Source of the DNA: Verrucomicrobiaceae bacterium UBA7681
GTDB lineage: Bacteria; Verrucomicrobiota; Verrucomicrobiia; Verrucomicrobiales; Verrucomicrobiaceae
DNA: 54,288 bases
Reading direction: 5' to 3'
Assembly (NCBI GenBank): GCA_002482965.1
Contig: DLGZ01000069.1
Coordinates: 57,969-112,256, forward strand
Shown piece by piece: positions 44,831-52,585 of the stretch (positions are counted from its first letter, which is position 1; every line of letters starts with the position of its first letter). The notes beneath the pieces are model-generated. The model ran no database searches, was not told the origin of the DNA, and saw only the letters and a list, made by a program, of their open reading frames with translations. A program made the translations under genes and the position numbers.

Positions 44831-44917
44831 AAAACTTTTTTCACCGAGGGTGTTTTCGGATGTGGCCTGCTGGGTGGATGTGTGAAAGGGCGCTCACATG
44901 CCGGGGCGGGGATCTGT

Positions 44918-45886
44918 TCAGATCCTGGCGCCCATGAGGACTTTCATGACGTCGTCCATGGTGATCCAGCCGGTCATTTTGCCGCTGGCGTCATCGACTA
45001 GGGAGGCGATTTCGCTTTGCTCCAGGAAGAGGGTGAGAAGCTGGGTGAGGGAGGCCATGGCGCGGATGTGCAGGACGGGGCGGATGAGGGTGGTCCAGTT
45101 TGCGCTGGGCTCGGTGAGGTTCTGGAGGAAGAGCTCGCGCACGCGGATGTAGCCGGTGATTTGAGTGGCATCTCCGGTCTGGCTGACGGGGTAGCTGCGG
45201 TGGAGCTTGGGGCCGAGGGCCTGGACGTTTTCGATGAGGGACTTGCGGGCGTCGAAAATTTTCACGGCGGCATGGGGGACCATGGCGGTCTTGATGCGGC
45301 GGGCGCTGAGGGTGGCGGCGTGGATCATGATGATCTCCTCATGGCTGTGGAGGAGATGCTCTGACCTGGCGGACTGGACGAGGGTGATGATGTCCATGAT
45401 CTGGTCGCTGTGACCGCGGCCGTCTGCTGTGCCGCTCTTGAGCCTGGCGCAGAATTTTTCCATGAGCAGGATGAGCGGGTGGCAGACAAACATCATCCAC
45501 GTGAGGGGGACGATGAGGCGGGGTGCGAAGCGGGAGGCCTGATGCACGCCGATGATCTTGGGGGCCATCTCGCCGCCGAAGAGGACGGTGATGCTCATGA
45601 CGATGGAAAAGAGCCAGAGCCATTCGGCACCGTAGATGCCGGTGAAGAGGGCACCGGCGAGGGTGGCGAGGCCGGTGTTTGCGAGCGTGTTAAACGCGAG
45701 GATGGCGGAGATGGGGCGCTCGATGCGGTTCTTGAGCAGGAGCCAGCGGGCTGCGTGTGGGACGCCTTTTTTCTCCTGCAGCTTCAAGTCCAGGGGATTG
45801 AGGCTGAGGAGGACGGCCTCGGTGAGCGAGCAGAAGGCTGACAAACCGAGGCTGGCGGTGCAGGTGATCAGGAAGAACAACAGCAT
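44918..45886 (-). CDS. CNNM/CorB-type membrane protein with CBS domains
   Basis: A 322-aa protein. The DUF21-type membrane domain (residues 1 to about 150) starts FFLITCTASLGLSAFCSLTEAVLLSL and continues with RPISAILAFNTLANTGLATLAGALF and VLFGGEMAPKIIG, matching CNNM transporters, including the (G)E-x-x-PK signature. Two CBS-like segments follow (MVPHAAVKIFDARKSL; LTQLLTLFLEQSEIASLVDD with GKMTGWITMDDVMKVLMG). The C-terminal CorC_HlyC domain is absent, making it shorter than most of the family. Relatives transport Mg2+, Co2+ or Na+. It lies 12 bp after the ABC permease on the same strand and may be the last gene of the sulfur operon. Confidence 0.8.
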   Translation of the reverse strand: MLLFFLITCTASLGLSAFCSLTEAVLLSLNPLDLKLQEKKGVPHAARWLLLKNRIERPISAILAFNTLANTGLATLAGALFTGIYGAEWLWLFSIVMSITVLFGGEMAPKIIGVHQASRFAPRLIVPLTWMMFVCHPLILLMEKFCARLKSGTADGRGHSDQIMDIITLVQSARSEHLLHSHEEIIMIHAATLSARRIKTAMVPHAAVKIFDARKSLIENVQALGPKLHRSYPVSQTGDATQITGYIRVRELFLQNLTEPSANWTTLIRPVLHIRAMASLTQLLTLFLEQSEIASLVDDASGKMTGWITMDDVMKVLMGARI

Positions 45887-45898
45887 GAGGTGGGCGGG

Positions 45899-46660
45899 CT
45901 AGGAGAGGCCCCAGCGCTTGCGCATGAAGCGTTCCCAGGGACTGAAGAGGGCTTTGTCCGCGATGAATCCGACCATGAGGATGACGAGCATGATGGAGGC
46001 GACCTGATCCATGGCGTGCAGTTCGCGGCCATAGTGGAGGAGGTGGCCGAGACCGAGGCCTGAGAGCACGGTGACGTAGATCTCTGCGGCCATGAGGGAG
46101 CGCCAGGCGAAGGCCCAGCCTTGCTTGGTGCCGCTGACGATGTGCGGCAGGCTTGCGGGCAGGAGGACGTGCCAGAGAAGATGAAAGCCGCTGGAGCCCA
46201 TGGTGGTGGCGGCGCGACGGTAGATGGGCGGGATCTGGCGGATGCCGTGATCTGTGGCGAGCAGCACGGCCCAGAGGGTACCCATGATGACGATGAAGAG
46301 CATGGCGCTCTCGGTTTGACCAAACCACAGCAGGGCGAGGGGAACCCAGCAGACGCTGGGGAGGGTCTGCAAGCCGAGTGCGAGGACGCCGATGGTGTCC
46401 TCCGCAAAGCGGAAGCGTGCGGTGAGCAGGCCAAGGGGAATGCCGAGCAGCAGGCCGATGATGTAGCCGATCATGAGTCGCTTCATGGTGACCCATCCGG
46501 CGGAAAGCAGGGTGCCATCCAGCGTGGAGGCCCAGAGATACTGGCCGATGGATAGCGGTGAGGGGACGAGGACGGGGGACCACCAGCCTGCGCGTGAGGC
46601 GGCCTCCCAGAGGGCGACGATAACGGCAAAAAATGCAAAGGAGCGGAGAAAGCGTTTCAT
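45899..46660 (-). CDS. ssuC: ABC transporter permease, sulfonate/taurine type
   Basis: A 253-aa protein with about six membrane segments. The cytoplasmic EAA-like loop PPIYRRAATTMGSSGFHLLWHVLLPASLPHIVSG is the coupling motif of SsuC/TauC/NrtB permeases. Residues GVLALGLQTLPSVCWVPLALLWFG precede it, as in that family. It overlaps the ATPase gene by 4 bp and lies in a run with substrate-binding and ATPase genes, so it forms one importer with them. The symbol indicates family; the substrate could be another sulfur or nitrogen compound. Confidence 0.85.
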   Translation of the reverse strand: MKRFLRSFAFFAVIVALWEAASRAGWWSPVLVPSPLSIGQYLWASTLDGTLLSAGWVTMKRLMIGYIIGLLLGIPLGLLTARFRFAEDTIGVLALGLQTLPSVCWVPLALLWFGQTESAMLFIVIMGTLWAVLLATDHGIRQIPPIYRRAATTMGSSGFHLLWHVLLPASLPHIVSGTKQGWAFAWRSLMAAEIYVTVLSGLGLGHLLHYGRELHAMDQVASIMLVILMVGFIADKALFSPWERFMRKRWGLS

Positions 46661-47454
46661 AGCGCGGCGGGCGTGTGTCTTTTGAGGTCGGCCATGATGG
46701 TGCTGGCGAGTTGTGCGACGGCGACGTCATTGATGTCGCGCTGGCGGGGGAGATCGATTTTGTACTCGGCGTGGATCTTGCCGGGGCGTGGGGTGAAGAG
46801 GAGAACGCGGTCGCCGAGGCAGACGGCCTCGCGCACATTGTGAGTGACGAAGATGACGGTCTTTTGACGCTTCTGCTGGATGTCCTGCAGATCGGAGTAG
46901 AGCTGCTCGCGGGTCATGGCATCGAGCGCGGCGAAGGGCTCGTCCATGAGGAGCATGCGCGGATTGGGCGCGAGTGCACGGGCCAGAGAGACGCGCTGCT
47001 TCATGCCGCCGGAGAGTTCGTGGATGTTGGCGTGGGCGAAGTTTTCCAGGCCCACGAGTTTCAGGTAGTAGCGGGCGACTTCGCTGCGCTGCTCGTCATT
47101 GAGGCCGGGCTTGAGCTTCAAACCGAAGAGGACATTGCCAAGCACATCCAGCCAAGGGAAGAGGGCGTGCTCCTGAAACATGACCATGCGCTGACGGCCG
47201 GGGCCGGTGACGAGCTGGCCGTCGGCATGGAGGGTGCCGTCAGTGGGCTGCTCCAGACCGGCAATGAGATTGAGCAGGGTGCTTTTCCCGCAACCGCTGG
47301 AGCCGAGGAGGCAGACGAATTCGCCTTCCTCGACCTGGAGGTTGATGTTGTCCAAGGCGAGCACGGTCTGGCGCGCGCCATGGTACACTTTGGACACGTT
47401 TTGGACGTGCAGCTTGGCGGGCGGTGGATTGAGCAGTTCTTCGGCGAGAGACAT
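46657..47454 (-). CDS. ssuB: ABC transporter ATP-binding protein, sulfonate/taurine type
   Basis: A 265-aa ATPase. Walker A GSSGCGKST (51-59), Q-loop Q94 in VMFQEHALFP, signature LSGGMKQ (147-153), Walker B LLMDEP (168-173), D-loop ALD, H-switch H205 in VIFVTHNVREAV. It is the normal length for SsuB/TauB/NrtD, and REQLYSDLQDI is typical of this group. Its end overlaps the permease start by 4 bp. The complete motif set suggests an active importer ATPase. Confidence 0.88.
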   Translation of the reverse strand: MSLAEELLNPPPAKLHVQNVSKVYHGARQTVLALDNINLQVEEGEFVCLLGSSGCGKSTLLNLIAGLEQPTDGTLHADGQLVTGPGRQRMVMFQEHALFPWLDVLGNVLFGLKLKPGLNDEQRSEVARYYLKLVGLENFAHANIHELSGGMKQRVSLARALAPNPRMLLMDEPFAALDAMTREQLYSDLQDIQQKRQKTVIFVTHNVREAVCLGDRVLLFTPRPGKIHAEYKIDLPRQRDINDVAVAQLASTIMADLKRHTPAAL

Positions 47455-47469
47455 TCGGATGAAGGAGGA

Positions 47470-48441
47470 TCAGAGCTTGGGCAAAAGGGAATCGAGGGAG
47501 GGGAACTCGCCGAGGAAGCCGGCCTTCTGCGCCGATTTGACCATCTCTTCCAGCGAGGAGCGTGTGATGTTTGTGTTGAGCACGACACGGGGCAGGGCTC
47601 GGTCCAGAAGCGGATCTCCGGGAGCCTTGGTGGTGAGCTCTTTGAGCTCGGCTTTGATCAGTTCGCGGGCTTCAGCGGGATGTTCTTTGATCCAGGTGGT
47701 GAGCTCGGCGTGTGCGGCGACGAGTTTCTTCGCCACTTCGGGGCGCTCTGTCACGAAGGCGGCGCTGGAGGAAAGCACGGTGACCGGAGTGTCGCGGTCA
47801 TCGACGAAGATCTTGCCGTCGGCTTCGAGTTCAAGGCGTGCGACCCAGGGCTCAACCGTCCAGACGGCATCGATCTCTCCTTTGATGAAGAGGGCGAGCT
47901 GATCTGGATTTTGCGTGGGGAGGACGGTGGCATCTCCGCCGGTCTGGGTGACTTTGATGCCATTGTCTGAGAGCCAGGCGCGAAGCTGGACGTCCTGCGT
48001 GTTGCCGAGCTGCGGGGTGGCGATGCGCTTGCCTTTGAAATCCGCCGGGGTGGTGATGTTTGCGCCGGGGCGGACGACGAGGGCATTGCCGCCAGTGACT
48101 GCGCCTGCGAGGATGCGGAGTTCCGTGCCTTTGGACTTGCCATAGGCATTCAGGGACGGGCTGGGGCCGATGTAGGTGACATCCAGCGCGCGGGCAAAGA
48201 TGGCCTCCGTGGCGGAGGGGCCGGCATTGTAGACGAACCATTCCACGGGTACGCCGAGGCGTTCCTCATACCAGCCTTTGCCCTGACGGCTGAGCTGATG
48301 GGCGACGAGGCCCTGAATGTGGGTGATGTTGGGGAAGTGTCCGAAGCGCAGCGGGGCCTTGGGATCAATGGATTTTTTGCCGCAGGCTGTGAGTCCGGCG
48401 GCGGAGAGGGTGCTCAGGTGGAGGAAGTGGCGTCTGTTCAT
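47470..48441 (-). CDS. ssuA: ABC transporter substrate-binding lipoprotein, sulfonate/taurine type
   Basis: A 323-aa protein. MNRRHFLHLSTLSAAGLTACGKKS has a lipobox (LTAC, C20) preceded by a twin-Arg-like start. The body follows the NMT1/SsuA periplasmic-binding fold: RFGHFPNITHIQGLVA, PVEWFVYNAGPSATEAIFARALDVTYIGPSPSLNAY, VTGGNALVVRPG and DFKGKRIATPQLGNTQD, then GEIDAVWTVEPWVARL. The conserved regions fit aliphatic sulfonate, taurine or nitrate/bicarbonate ligands. Position in a cysteine operon favours a sulfur compound. Confidence 0.85.
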   Translation of the reverse strand: MNRRHFLHLSTLSAAGLTACGKKSIDPKAPLRFGHFPNITHIQGLVAHQLSRQGKGWYEERLGVPVEWFVYNAGPSATEAIFARALDVTYIGPSPSLNAYGKSKGTELRILAGAVTGGNALVVRPGANITTPADFKGKRIATPQLGNTQDVQLRAWLSDNGIKVTQTGGDATVLPTQNPDQLALFIKGEIDAVWTVEPWVARLELEADGKIFVDDRDTPVTVLSSSAAFVTERPEVAKKLVAAHAELTTWIKEHPAEARELIKAELKELTTKAPGDPLLDRALPRVVLNTNITRSSLEEMVKSAQKAGFLGEFPSLDSLLPKL

Positions 48442-48456
48442 AGGGGCGGATGTTGA

Positions 48457-49233
48457 TTAGAGGTTGGGTGCGTAGGACTGAAGCTGGCGATAACGTGCGA
48501 GGATGGTTTTGACGGCGACGACGGTGGCGGCCACCTGCTGGGGCATGGGGGCGAGAGACGGGGTCTCAAAGACGATTTCCAAGGCGGTGGAGCCCTGGCC
48601 GGGTGCGGAGGTGAGCATGCCGAGGTAGCCTTCCCGAATGATGCCGTTGTCGGCCAGGAAGCCGTCGATGACGTGGGCGTCATTGCGCGGGAGGATCTTG
48701 GCGGCCTCTTGAAGCGCGGGCTTCAGCAGGTGCTCGCTGAGGAAGGAGCCGCCGACGAAGCCGTAAAGTCCATCGCTGTCTTCATCCGAATGCAGGGAGA
48801 TGATGCCGTCGTATTTCTCACGACGGAGCTCACCTTCGAGATACTGAACTTCAGGCTCGTCGGAGTCATTCCAGAACTGGCGGTTCAGATCAATGCCGCT
48901 GCCGGAGTGCCGAGTGTGAGAGCGGCGGCCGGTAGGATTGCAAACGGGATAGATATGAAGCTCGTAGTCGTGGAGCTCGACGGGCTGCTCGGAGGCCCAG
49001 CGGATGAGATCAAAGGCGGCCAGGGTGCCTGCTTCTTCATCGCCATGGATGCCGGCGAAGATGGCGAACTTGAAACCGTAGCCGGGAGTGAGCGGCTTGG
49101 AGATGATCTTGGGAATGAAGGTGCTGCGCTCGATTTCGGGCGTGTCCTCACGCAGCACGAAATAACGGCGGCGTGTGAGAGGGCGGGGGATGCTGTCCCC
49201 GGTGTAAACGAGTGATGAGGGTAGGGCGGACAT
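48457..49233 (-). CDS. M14-type zinc metallo-deacylase/carboxypeptidase
   Basis: A 258-aa protein. GIHGDEEAG supplies H63 and E66 (HxxE zinc pair), with SLHSDED giving the third zinc ligand H148. DLNRQFW (115-121) has the N-R substrate-binding pair, and the C-terminal ALEIVFETP has the catalytic glutamate (E219 or E223). This is the succinylglutamate desuccinylase/aspartoacylase-like branch of M14. It lies between the cysteine synthase and ABC binding-protein genes. I infer that it cleaves an amide or peptide bond in an imported sulfur compound; the substrate is unknown. No signal peptide is seen, so it is cytoplasmic. Confidence 0.8.
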   Translation of the reverse strand: MSALPSSLVYTGDSIPRPLTRRRYFVLREDTPEIERSTFIPKIISKPLTPGYGFKFAIFAGIHGDEEAGTLAAFDLIRWASEQPVELHDYELHIYPVCNPTGRRSHTRHSGSGIDLNRQFWNDSDEPEVQYLEGELRREKYDGIISLHSDEDSDGLYGFVGGSFLSEHLLKPALQEAAKILPRNDAHVIDGFLADNGIIREGYLGMLTSAPGQGSTALEIVFETPSLAPMPQQVAATVVAVKTILARYRQLQSYAPNL

Positions 49234-49244
49234 GGGGGTGGCGG

Positions 49245-50207
49245 TTAGGATCCAACTTTATTGCGGGCTTCGTCTGCGAGTGCGGTGGAGAGGTAGCGTT
49301 CACCGGTGCTACAACCCACGGTGACGATGAGCTTGCCGGCATTCTCCGGACGTGCCGCGACCTGCAGGGCGGCCCAGACATTGGCCCCGGTGGAAATGCC
49401 CACGAGCAGACCCTCTTCACGGGCGAGGCGCTGTGCCGTGTGGATGGCGTCCTCGTTGCTGACCTTGATGACTTCATCGAGGATTTTGATGTTGAGATTT
49501 TTGGGCACGAAGCCGGCACCGGTGCCTTGAATTTTGTGCGGGCCGGGAACGATGGGTTCGCCATTCAGCGTCTGGGTGATGACGGGGGATGCGGCAGGCT
49601 CGACAGCAATGGACTTGAAACCGGGCTTGCGGGATTTGATGACTTCGCTGACGCCAGTGATCGTGCCGCCGGTGCCGACAGCGGCGACGAAGATATCGAT
49701 GGCACCGTCGGTATCGCTCCAGATTTCTTCGGCGGTGGTCTTGCGGTGGATGTCGGGATTGGCGGGGTTTTCAAACTGCTGGGGAATCCAGGAGTTCGGT
49801 GTGGTGGCGTGGAGTTCGTTGGCTCTTTCGATGGCGCCCTTCATGCCCTTGGTGCCGGCGGTGAGTTCCAACTCTGCACCGAGGAGGGTCAGCAGCGTGC
49901 GGCGCTCGATGCTCATCGTTTCAGGCATGGTGAGGATGAGGCGGTAGCCTTTGGCGGCGGCCACGAAGGCGAGCGCGATGCCGGTGTTGCCGGAGGTGGG
50001 CTCGATGATGGTGGTGCCGGGCGTGAGGCGACCGTCAGCCTCGGCGGTTTCGATCATGGCGCGGCCGATGCGGTCTTTCACGCTGCCGAGAGGGCCTTTG
50101 AATTCTCCCTTGAGTGCGATGGTGGCATGCAAGCCTGCGGTGATGCGGTTGAGCTTGATGAGGGGAGTGCGGCCGATGGTTTCAACGATGCTGGTGGAGT
50201 AGGACAT
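49245..50207 (-). CDS. cysK: Cysteine synthase (O-acetylserine sulfhydrylase)
   Basis: A 320-aa PLP enzyme: O-acetyl-L-serine + sulfide gives L-cysteine + acetate. Lys44 in GSVKDRIG is the PLP Schiff-base residue, PTSGNTG (70-76) binds the substrate carboxylate, and GTGGTITG (178-185) binds the PLP phosphate. Overall length and motif order are those of CysK. The residues before the lysine (GPLGSVKDR) differ slightly from the usual NPxxSVKDR. It is preceded by the yezD-like gene and followed by the M14 and transporter genes on the same strand. Confidence 0.9.
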   Translation of the reverse strand: MSYSTSIVETIGRTPLIKLNRITAGLHATIALKGEFKGPLGSVKDRIGRAMIETAEADGRLTPGTTIIEPTSGNTGIALAFVAAAKGYRLILTMPETMSIERRTLLTLLGAELELTAGTKGMKGAIERANELHATTPNSWIPQQFENPANPDIHRKTTAEEIWSDTDGAIDIFVAAVGTGGTITGVSEVIKSRKPGFKSIAVEPAASPVITQTLNGEPIVPGPHKIQGTGAGFVPKNLNIKILDEVIKVSNEDAIHTAQRLAREEGLLVGISTGANVWAALQVAARPENAGKLIVTVGCSTGERYLSTALADEARNKVGS

Positions 50208-50261
50208 GGCTTGGATCGGTGTTGAGGATGAGGGGGGGATGGGATCAGCGGAAGGCTGCCC

Positions 50262-50444
50262 TTATTTCCTGGTTTGCGTGGCCGGGGGCTCAGCAGACAG
50301 GCGGGTCTTTTCAGTGCTCTCAACCTGAGTGACGCGGCCTTCATGGACGATGATCTGCACGGAGCCGAACCGCATGGCGGAGACTTTCTGTTTCACGATG
50401 TCGATCCAGGATTCGACTTCAATTTCTGCGGTTTGCTGAGGCAT
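50262..50444 (-). CDS. yezD: YezD-like (DUF2292) small protein of a sulfur operon
   Basis: A 60-aa protein. W13-x-x-I-V-K-Q-K-V-x-x-M-R-F-G-S-V-Q-I-I-V-H-E-G-R-V-T-Q-V-E matches the DUF2292/YezD pattern of a tryptophan, then GSVQI(V/I)VH-(E/D)-G-RV-x-Q-(V/I)-E. Genes of this family often sit first in sulfur-assimilation operons; their role is unknown. It is the first gene after promoter 50515-50550, 54 bp before cysK. Confidence 0.75.
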   Translation of the reverse strand: MPQQTAEIEVESWIDIVKQKVSAMRFGSVQIIVHEGRVTQVESTEKTRLSAEPPATQTRK

Positions 50445-50514
50445 GGTGTGGAGAGGGAAGGGTTGGTTGTGAGGTGGCTGTGTGAGGAGTGAGCCTGTGA
50501 CGATTGTGTTTTAT

Positions 50515-50550
50515 GTATTATGTATGAATATACACTGTGCAAGTAGGAAT
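50515..50550 (-). promoter_or_regulatory. Promoter with CCTACTTG motif upstream of the yezD-cysK-transporter operon
   Basis: Minus strand: TATTCCTACTTGCAC with TTGCAC as -35, a 16-bp spacer (AT-rich, containing GTATATTCATAC), and TAATAC as -10. Predicted initiation is about 65 bases before the yezD start. The operon is next to the Rrf2 gene, so the upstream ATTCCTAC half is a likely operator. Confidence 0.55.
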
Positions 50551-50664
50551 AAGAGTTTTTTAAAGGCCTTGATTTATGCGGGTCACAGCGTGCCCGGGCG
50601 GTTCAGCTCAGTGCCAGATGCGCAAGGAATTCAGCCCATTCCGTGAGGGCACGGCGATTCCAAA

Positions 50665-50680
50665 ACGAGCTATAGCTCGT
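50665..50680 (-). terminator. Likely terminator after the Rrf2 gene
   Basis: A perfect 16-bp palindrome (6-bp stem ACGAGC/GCTCGT around TATA) starts 8 bp after the Rrf2 stop and is followed on the minus strand by TTT. It is short and the U-tract is poor, so it could also be a protein-binding site. Confidence 0.4.
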
Positions 50681-50687
50681 GTGAGCT

Positions 50688-51236
50688 TTATTGCGCCACA
50701 GTGTCCAGCAGCACGGCCAGGAAGCCATCCGACGGATTGGCATGGCGCGTCCCGGCGGTTTTTTTTCCGGCGGTCTTTTTGGCGGGTGTTGCGGCGCACT
50801 GCTGCTGCTTGCGGAGGGTGACCTCCACCACATTTTCCAAGGTGTAGCGATCCAGGATATTGGCGATGGCGTTGCGGACATCGATCATGAGCATGCGCAG
50901 ACCACAGTGGGTCTCATCCGGGCAGGTACACTTCTCATACTCCGTCTCACTGGCGCAACCGATGGGGGCCAGTTTGCCGTCGATCAAGCGTACGATTTCG
51001 CCCATTTTGATCGACTTCATCGGCTTTGCGAGCCGCGTGCCGCCATACTTGCCGCGTACGCTTTCCACATAGCCTGCGGTGCGCAATTCAAAGAGAATGG
51101 CCTCAAGAAATTTGAAGGGCAGGTGCTCCTGCTCTGCCAAGGTGGAGACCGAGATCACGCCTTCCTTCTGACGCTCGGCAATGCCAAGACGTATCATGGT
51201 GCGCAATGCATATTCTCCGCGTTTGGTCAGTCGCAT
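50688..51236 (-). CDS. Rrf2-family transcriptional regulator (probable cysteine/sulfur regulator)
   Basis: A 182-aa protein. The N-terminal winged helix is MRLTKRGEYALRTMIRLGIA...ISVSTLAEQEHLPFKFLEAI...GYVESVRGKYGGTRLAKP. The sensory region has C94, C103, C105 and C111 (GCASETEYEKCTCPDETHCG), suggesting an iron-sulfur cluster or thiol sensor as in IscR, NsrR and CymR. The C-terminal tail is Lys/Ala-rich (ATPAKKTAGKKTAG) and longer than usual. The gene is divergent from the two Cys-motif proteins and adjacent to the cysK operon, so it is probably the local cysteine or sulfide regulator. Confidence 0.88.
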   Translation of the reverse strand: MRLTKRGEYALRTMIRLGIAERQKEGVISVSTLAEQEHLPFKFLEAILFELRTAGYVESVRGKYGGTRLAKPMKSIKMGEIVRLIDGKLAPIGCASETEYEKCTCPDETHCGLRMLMIDVRNAIANILDRYTLENVVEVTLRKQQQCAATPAKKTAGKKTAGTRHANPSDGFLAVLLDTVAQ

Positions 51237-51241
51237 GGGGG

Positions 51242-51279
51242 TATAATGAAATGATTACGCCCACCGAGCAAGTAGGAAT
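51242..51279 (-). promoter_or_regulatory. CCTACTTG motif and -10-like box before the Rrf2 gene
   Basis: Minus strand: CATTCCTACTTGCTC, then 18 bp, then ATTATA, 6 bases before the Rrf2 start; on this model the mRNA would be nearly leaderless. The box reads TATAAT on the plus strand, so it might instead serve the divergent genes at 51411. The CCTACTTG motif matches the sites at 29876, 34354, 44818 and 50540. Confidence 0.45.
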
Positions 51280-51410
51280 GAACTATTTCCCTGTGGATGT
51301 GGGGCGTACAAATATCTTGCCGAAAGCTCCGCGCTGCTGGATGCGTAGATCGGGAAGCTGTCGGCCTGCCTGCGGCAGTACACCCTCCAAGGCTTGTTGA
51401 TACTGACACC

Positions 51411-51917
51411 ATGACGCCCCCCGCCACACCGCTGCCCTACATGGACACCAAGCCGCACGGGCATGCGGATTTTTATTTCGCCATCAATGCGACCTTCCGC
51501 TTCATCTTGAAGCGCTTCGGCATCGATGCACTGCGCCGCTACTGGAAGGACATGGGCGCGGGCTACCACAAACCGGTGAGCGAACGCTGGCTGCAGGGCG
51601 GCCTGCCCGCCGTGGCAGCGCATTGGCAGGCGTTTTTTGAGGCAGAGCCGGGTGCGGAGGTGGAAGTGATTGAGGCACCTGATGAGGTGCGGCTGGAGGT
51701 GAGGACGTGCCCGATGATCAAGCACCTGCGCGACCACCAGCGCGAGATCGTTTCCTGCCTCTGCCAGCATTGCTACTATGTAAGCGAGGCGATGGCGGCA
51801 CCTGCTGGACTGACGGTGCGCATCAGCGGTGGGAACGGGACCTGCACGCAGCGCTTTCTCCGCCAGACCGCCAATGAACCCGGGCAGCAGCTCGACAACA
51901 TCAAGGAGGCAGCATGA
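51411..51917 (+). CDS. Cys-motif protein, ATC-hydrolase-like subunit 1
   Basis: A 168-aa protein from the ATG at 51411. The early part (TKPHGHADFYFAINATFRFILKRFGIDALRRYWKDMGAGY) is helical. The later part has LEVRTCPMIKHL, then SCLCQHCYYVSEAM, then GNGTCTQRF: ECP-like cysteine, CxxC, and C-x-Q-x-F. The same order occurs in the next gene, so the two are paralogues. The pattern resembles the L-2-amino-thiazoline-4-carboxylate hydrolase family (PF14196), whose founders lead from ATC to cysteine; this is recalled and moderate at best. No signal peptide. It overlaps the next gene by 4 bp. Confidence 0.55.
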   Translation: MTPPATPLPYMDTKPHGHADFYFAINATFRFILKRFGIDALRRYWKDMGAGYHKPVSERWLQGGLPAVAAHWQAFFEAEPGAEVEVIEAPDEVRLEVRTCPMIKHLRDHQREIVSCLCQHCYYVSEAMAAPAGLTVRISGGNGTCTQRFLRQTANEPGQQLDNIKEAA

Positions 51918-52468
51918 CCGGGTGCTATGATTTTTGCGGCCACTACGAGTGGACCTTTGAATGGCTGCGGCAGCTTGGCGGGCATGAGCTGGTCACGGCG
52001 TACTGGGATGAGTCCATCAACCGCGATGCGCAGGTGCATGCGCATGCGCTTATCACTGCCAAGGGCTTTGAGGGCATGAAGGAGTACTGGGGGCCGACGC
52101 TGGCGGATGAGGGGGCGGTCTCGCACCGCACGGTGACGGACACGGTCTTTCGCATCGACATGCATGAGTGCCCGTCCAAGGGGTTTCTGCTCCGCAATGG
52201 GTTGGAGCAGTATAAGGACTACTGCGACCACTGCATGGGCTGGATCGGGCCGATGATGAAGGATGCTGGCTTTGTGATTGATCATCAGCACAACCACTGC
52301 GGGCAGTGCTGGTGGGAGATGAGGCGCGCGGAGGATGCGACGCCGTCGAGCACACCAGGAGAACTCAGCGGTGCCGAAGATGTGCGGCTGCGCCCCGGCT
52401 GGGTGCATGATGCGCCCGTGGACACCTACCAGCGTGCCACGCTGCCGGACGATAAAACGACGGCCTGA
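51914..52468 (+). CDS. Cys-motif protein, ATC-hydrolase-like subunit 2
   Basis: A 184-aa protein. FCGHYEWTFEWLRQLGGHELVTAYWDES parallels the start of its neighbour. FRIDMHECPSKGFLL, then YKDYCDHCMGWI, and finally HQHNHCGQCWWEM give the same ordered Cys motifs plus clustered histidines, suggesting metal binding. The 4-bp overlap indicates coupled expression and perhaps a heteromer. Its cysteine pattern and place next to an Rrf2/cysK locus support a role in a sulfur-containing metabolite. The C-terminus (from about 145) is a polar tail. Confidence 0.55.
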   Translation: MTGCYDFCGHYEWTFEWLRQLGGHELVTAYWDESINRDAQVHAHALITAKGFEGMKEYWGPTLADEGAVSHRTVTDTVFRIDMHECPSKGFLLRNGLEQYKDYCDHCMGWIGPMMKDAGFVIDHQHNHCGQCWWEMRRAEDATPSSTPGELSGAEDVRLRPGWVHDAPVDTYQRATLPDDKTTA

Positions 52469-52505
52469 GGTGTTGGCTTGAGCGGATTTGTGGGATGAGG
52501 GGAGG

Positions 52506-52527
52506 CGACAGGCTTCTTTAGCTGTCG
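52506..52527 (+). terminator. Possible terminator after the two Cys-motif genes
   Basis: Stem CGACAG(g)CT / AGCTGTCG with a tcttt loop and one bulge, followed by ttatcgtctt. It lies 37 bp after the stop and ahead of the thrS gene. The U-run is short. Confidence 0.35.
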
Positions 52528-52585
52528 TTATCGTCTTGAATCTCGCCGCGTCCTGCGGCATGGACACGGCCCCCCCTTTACAACC

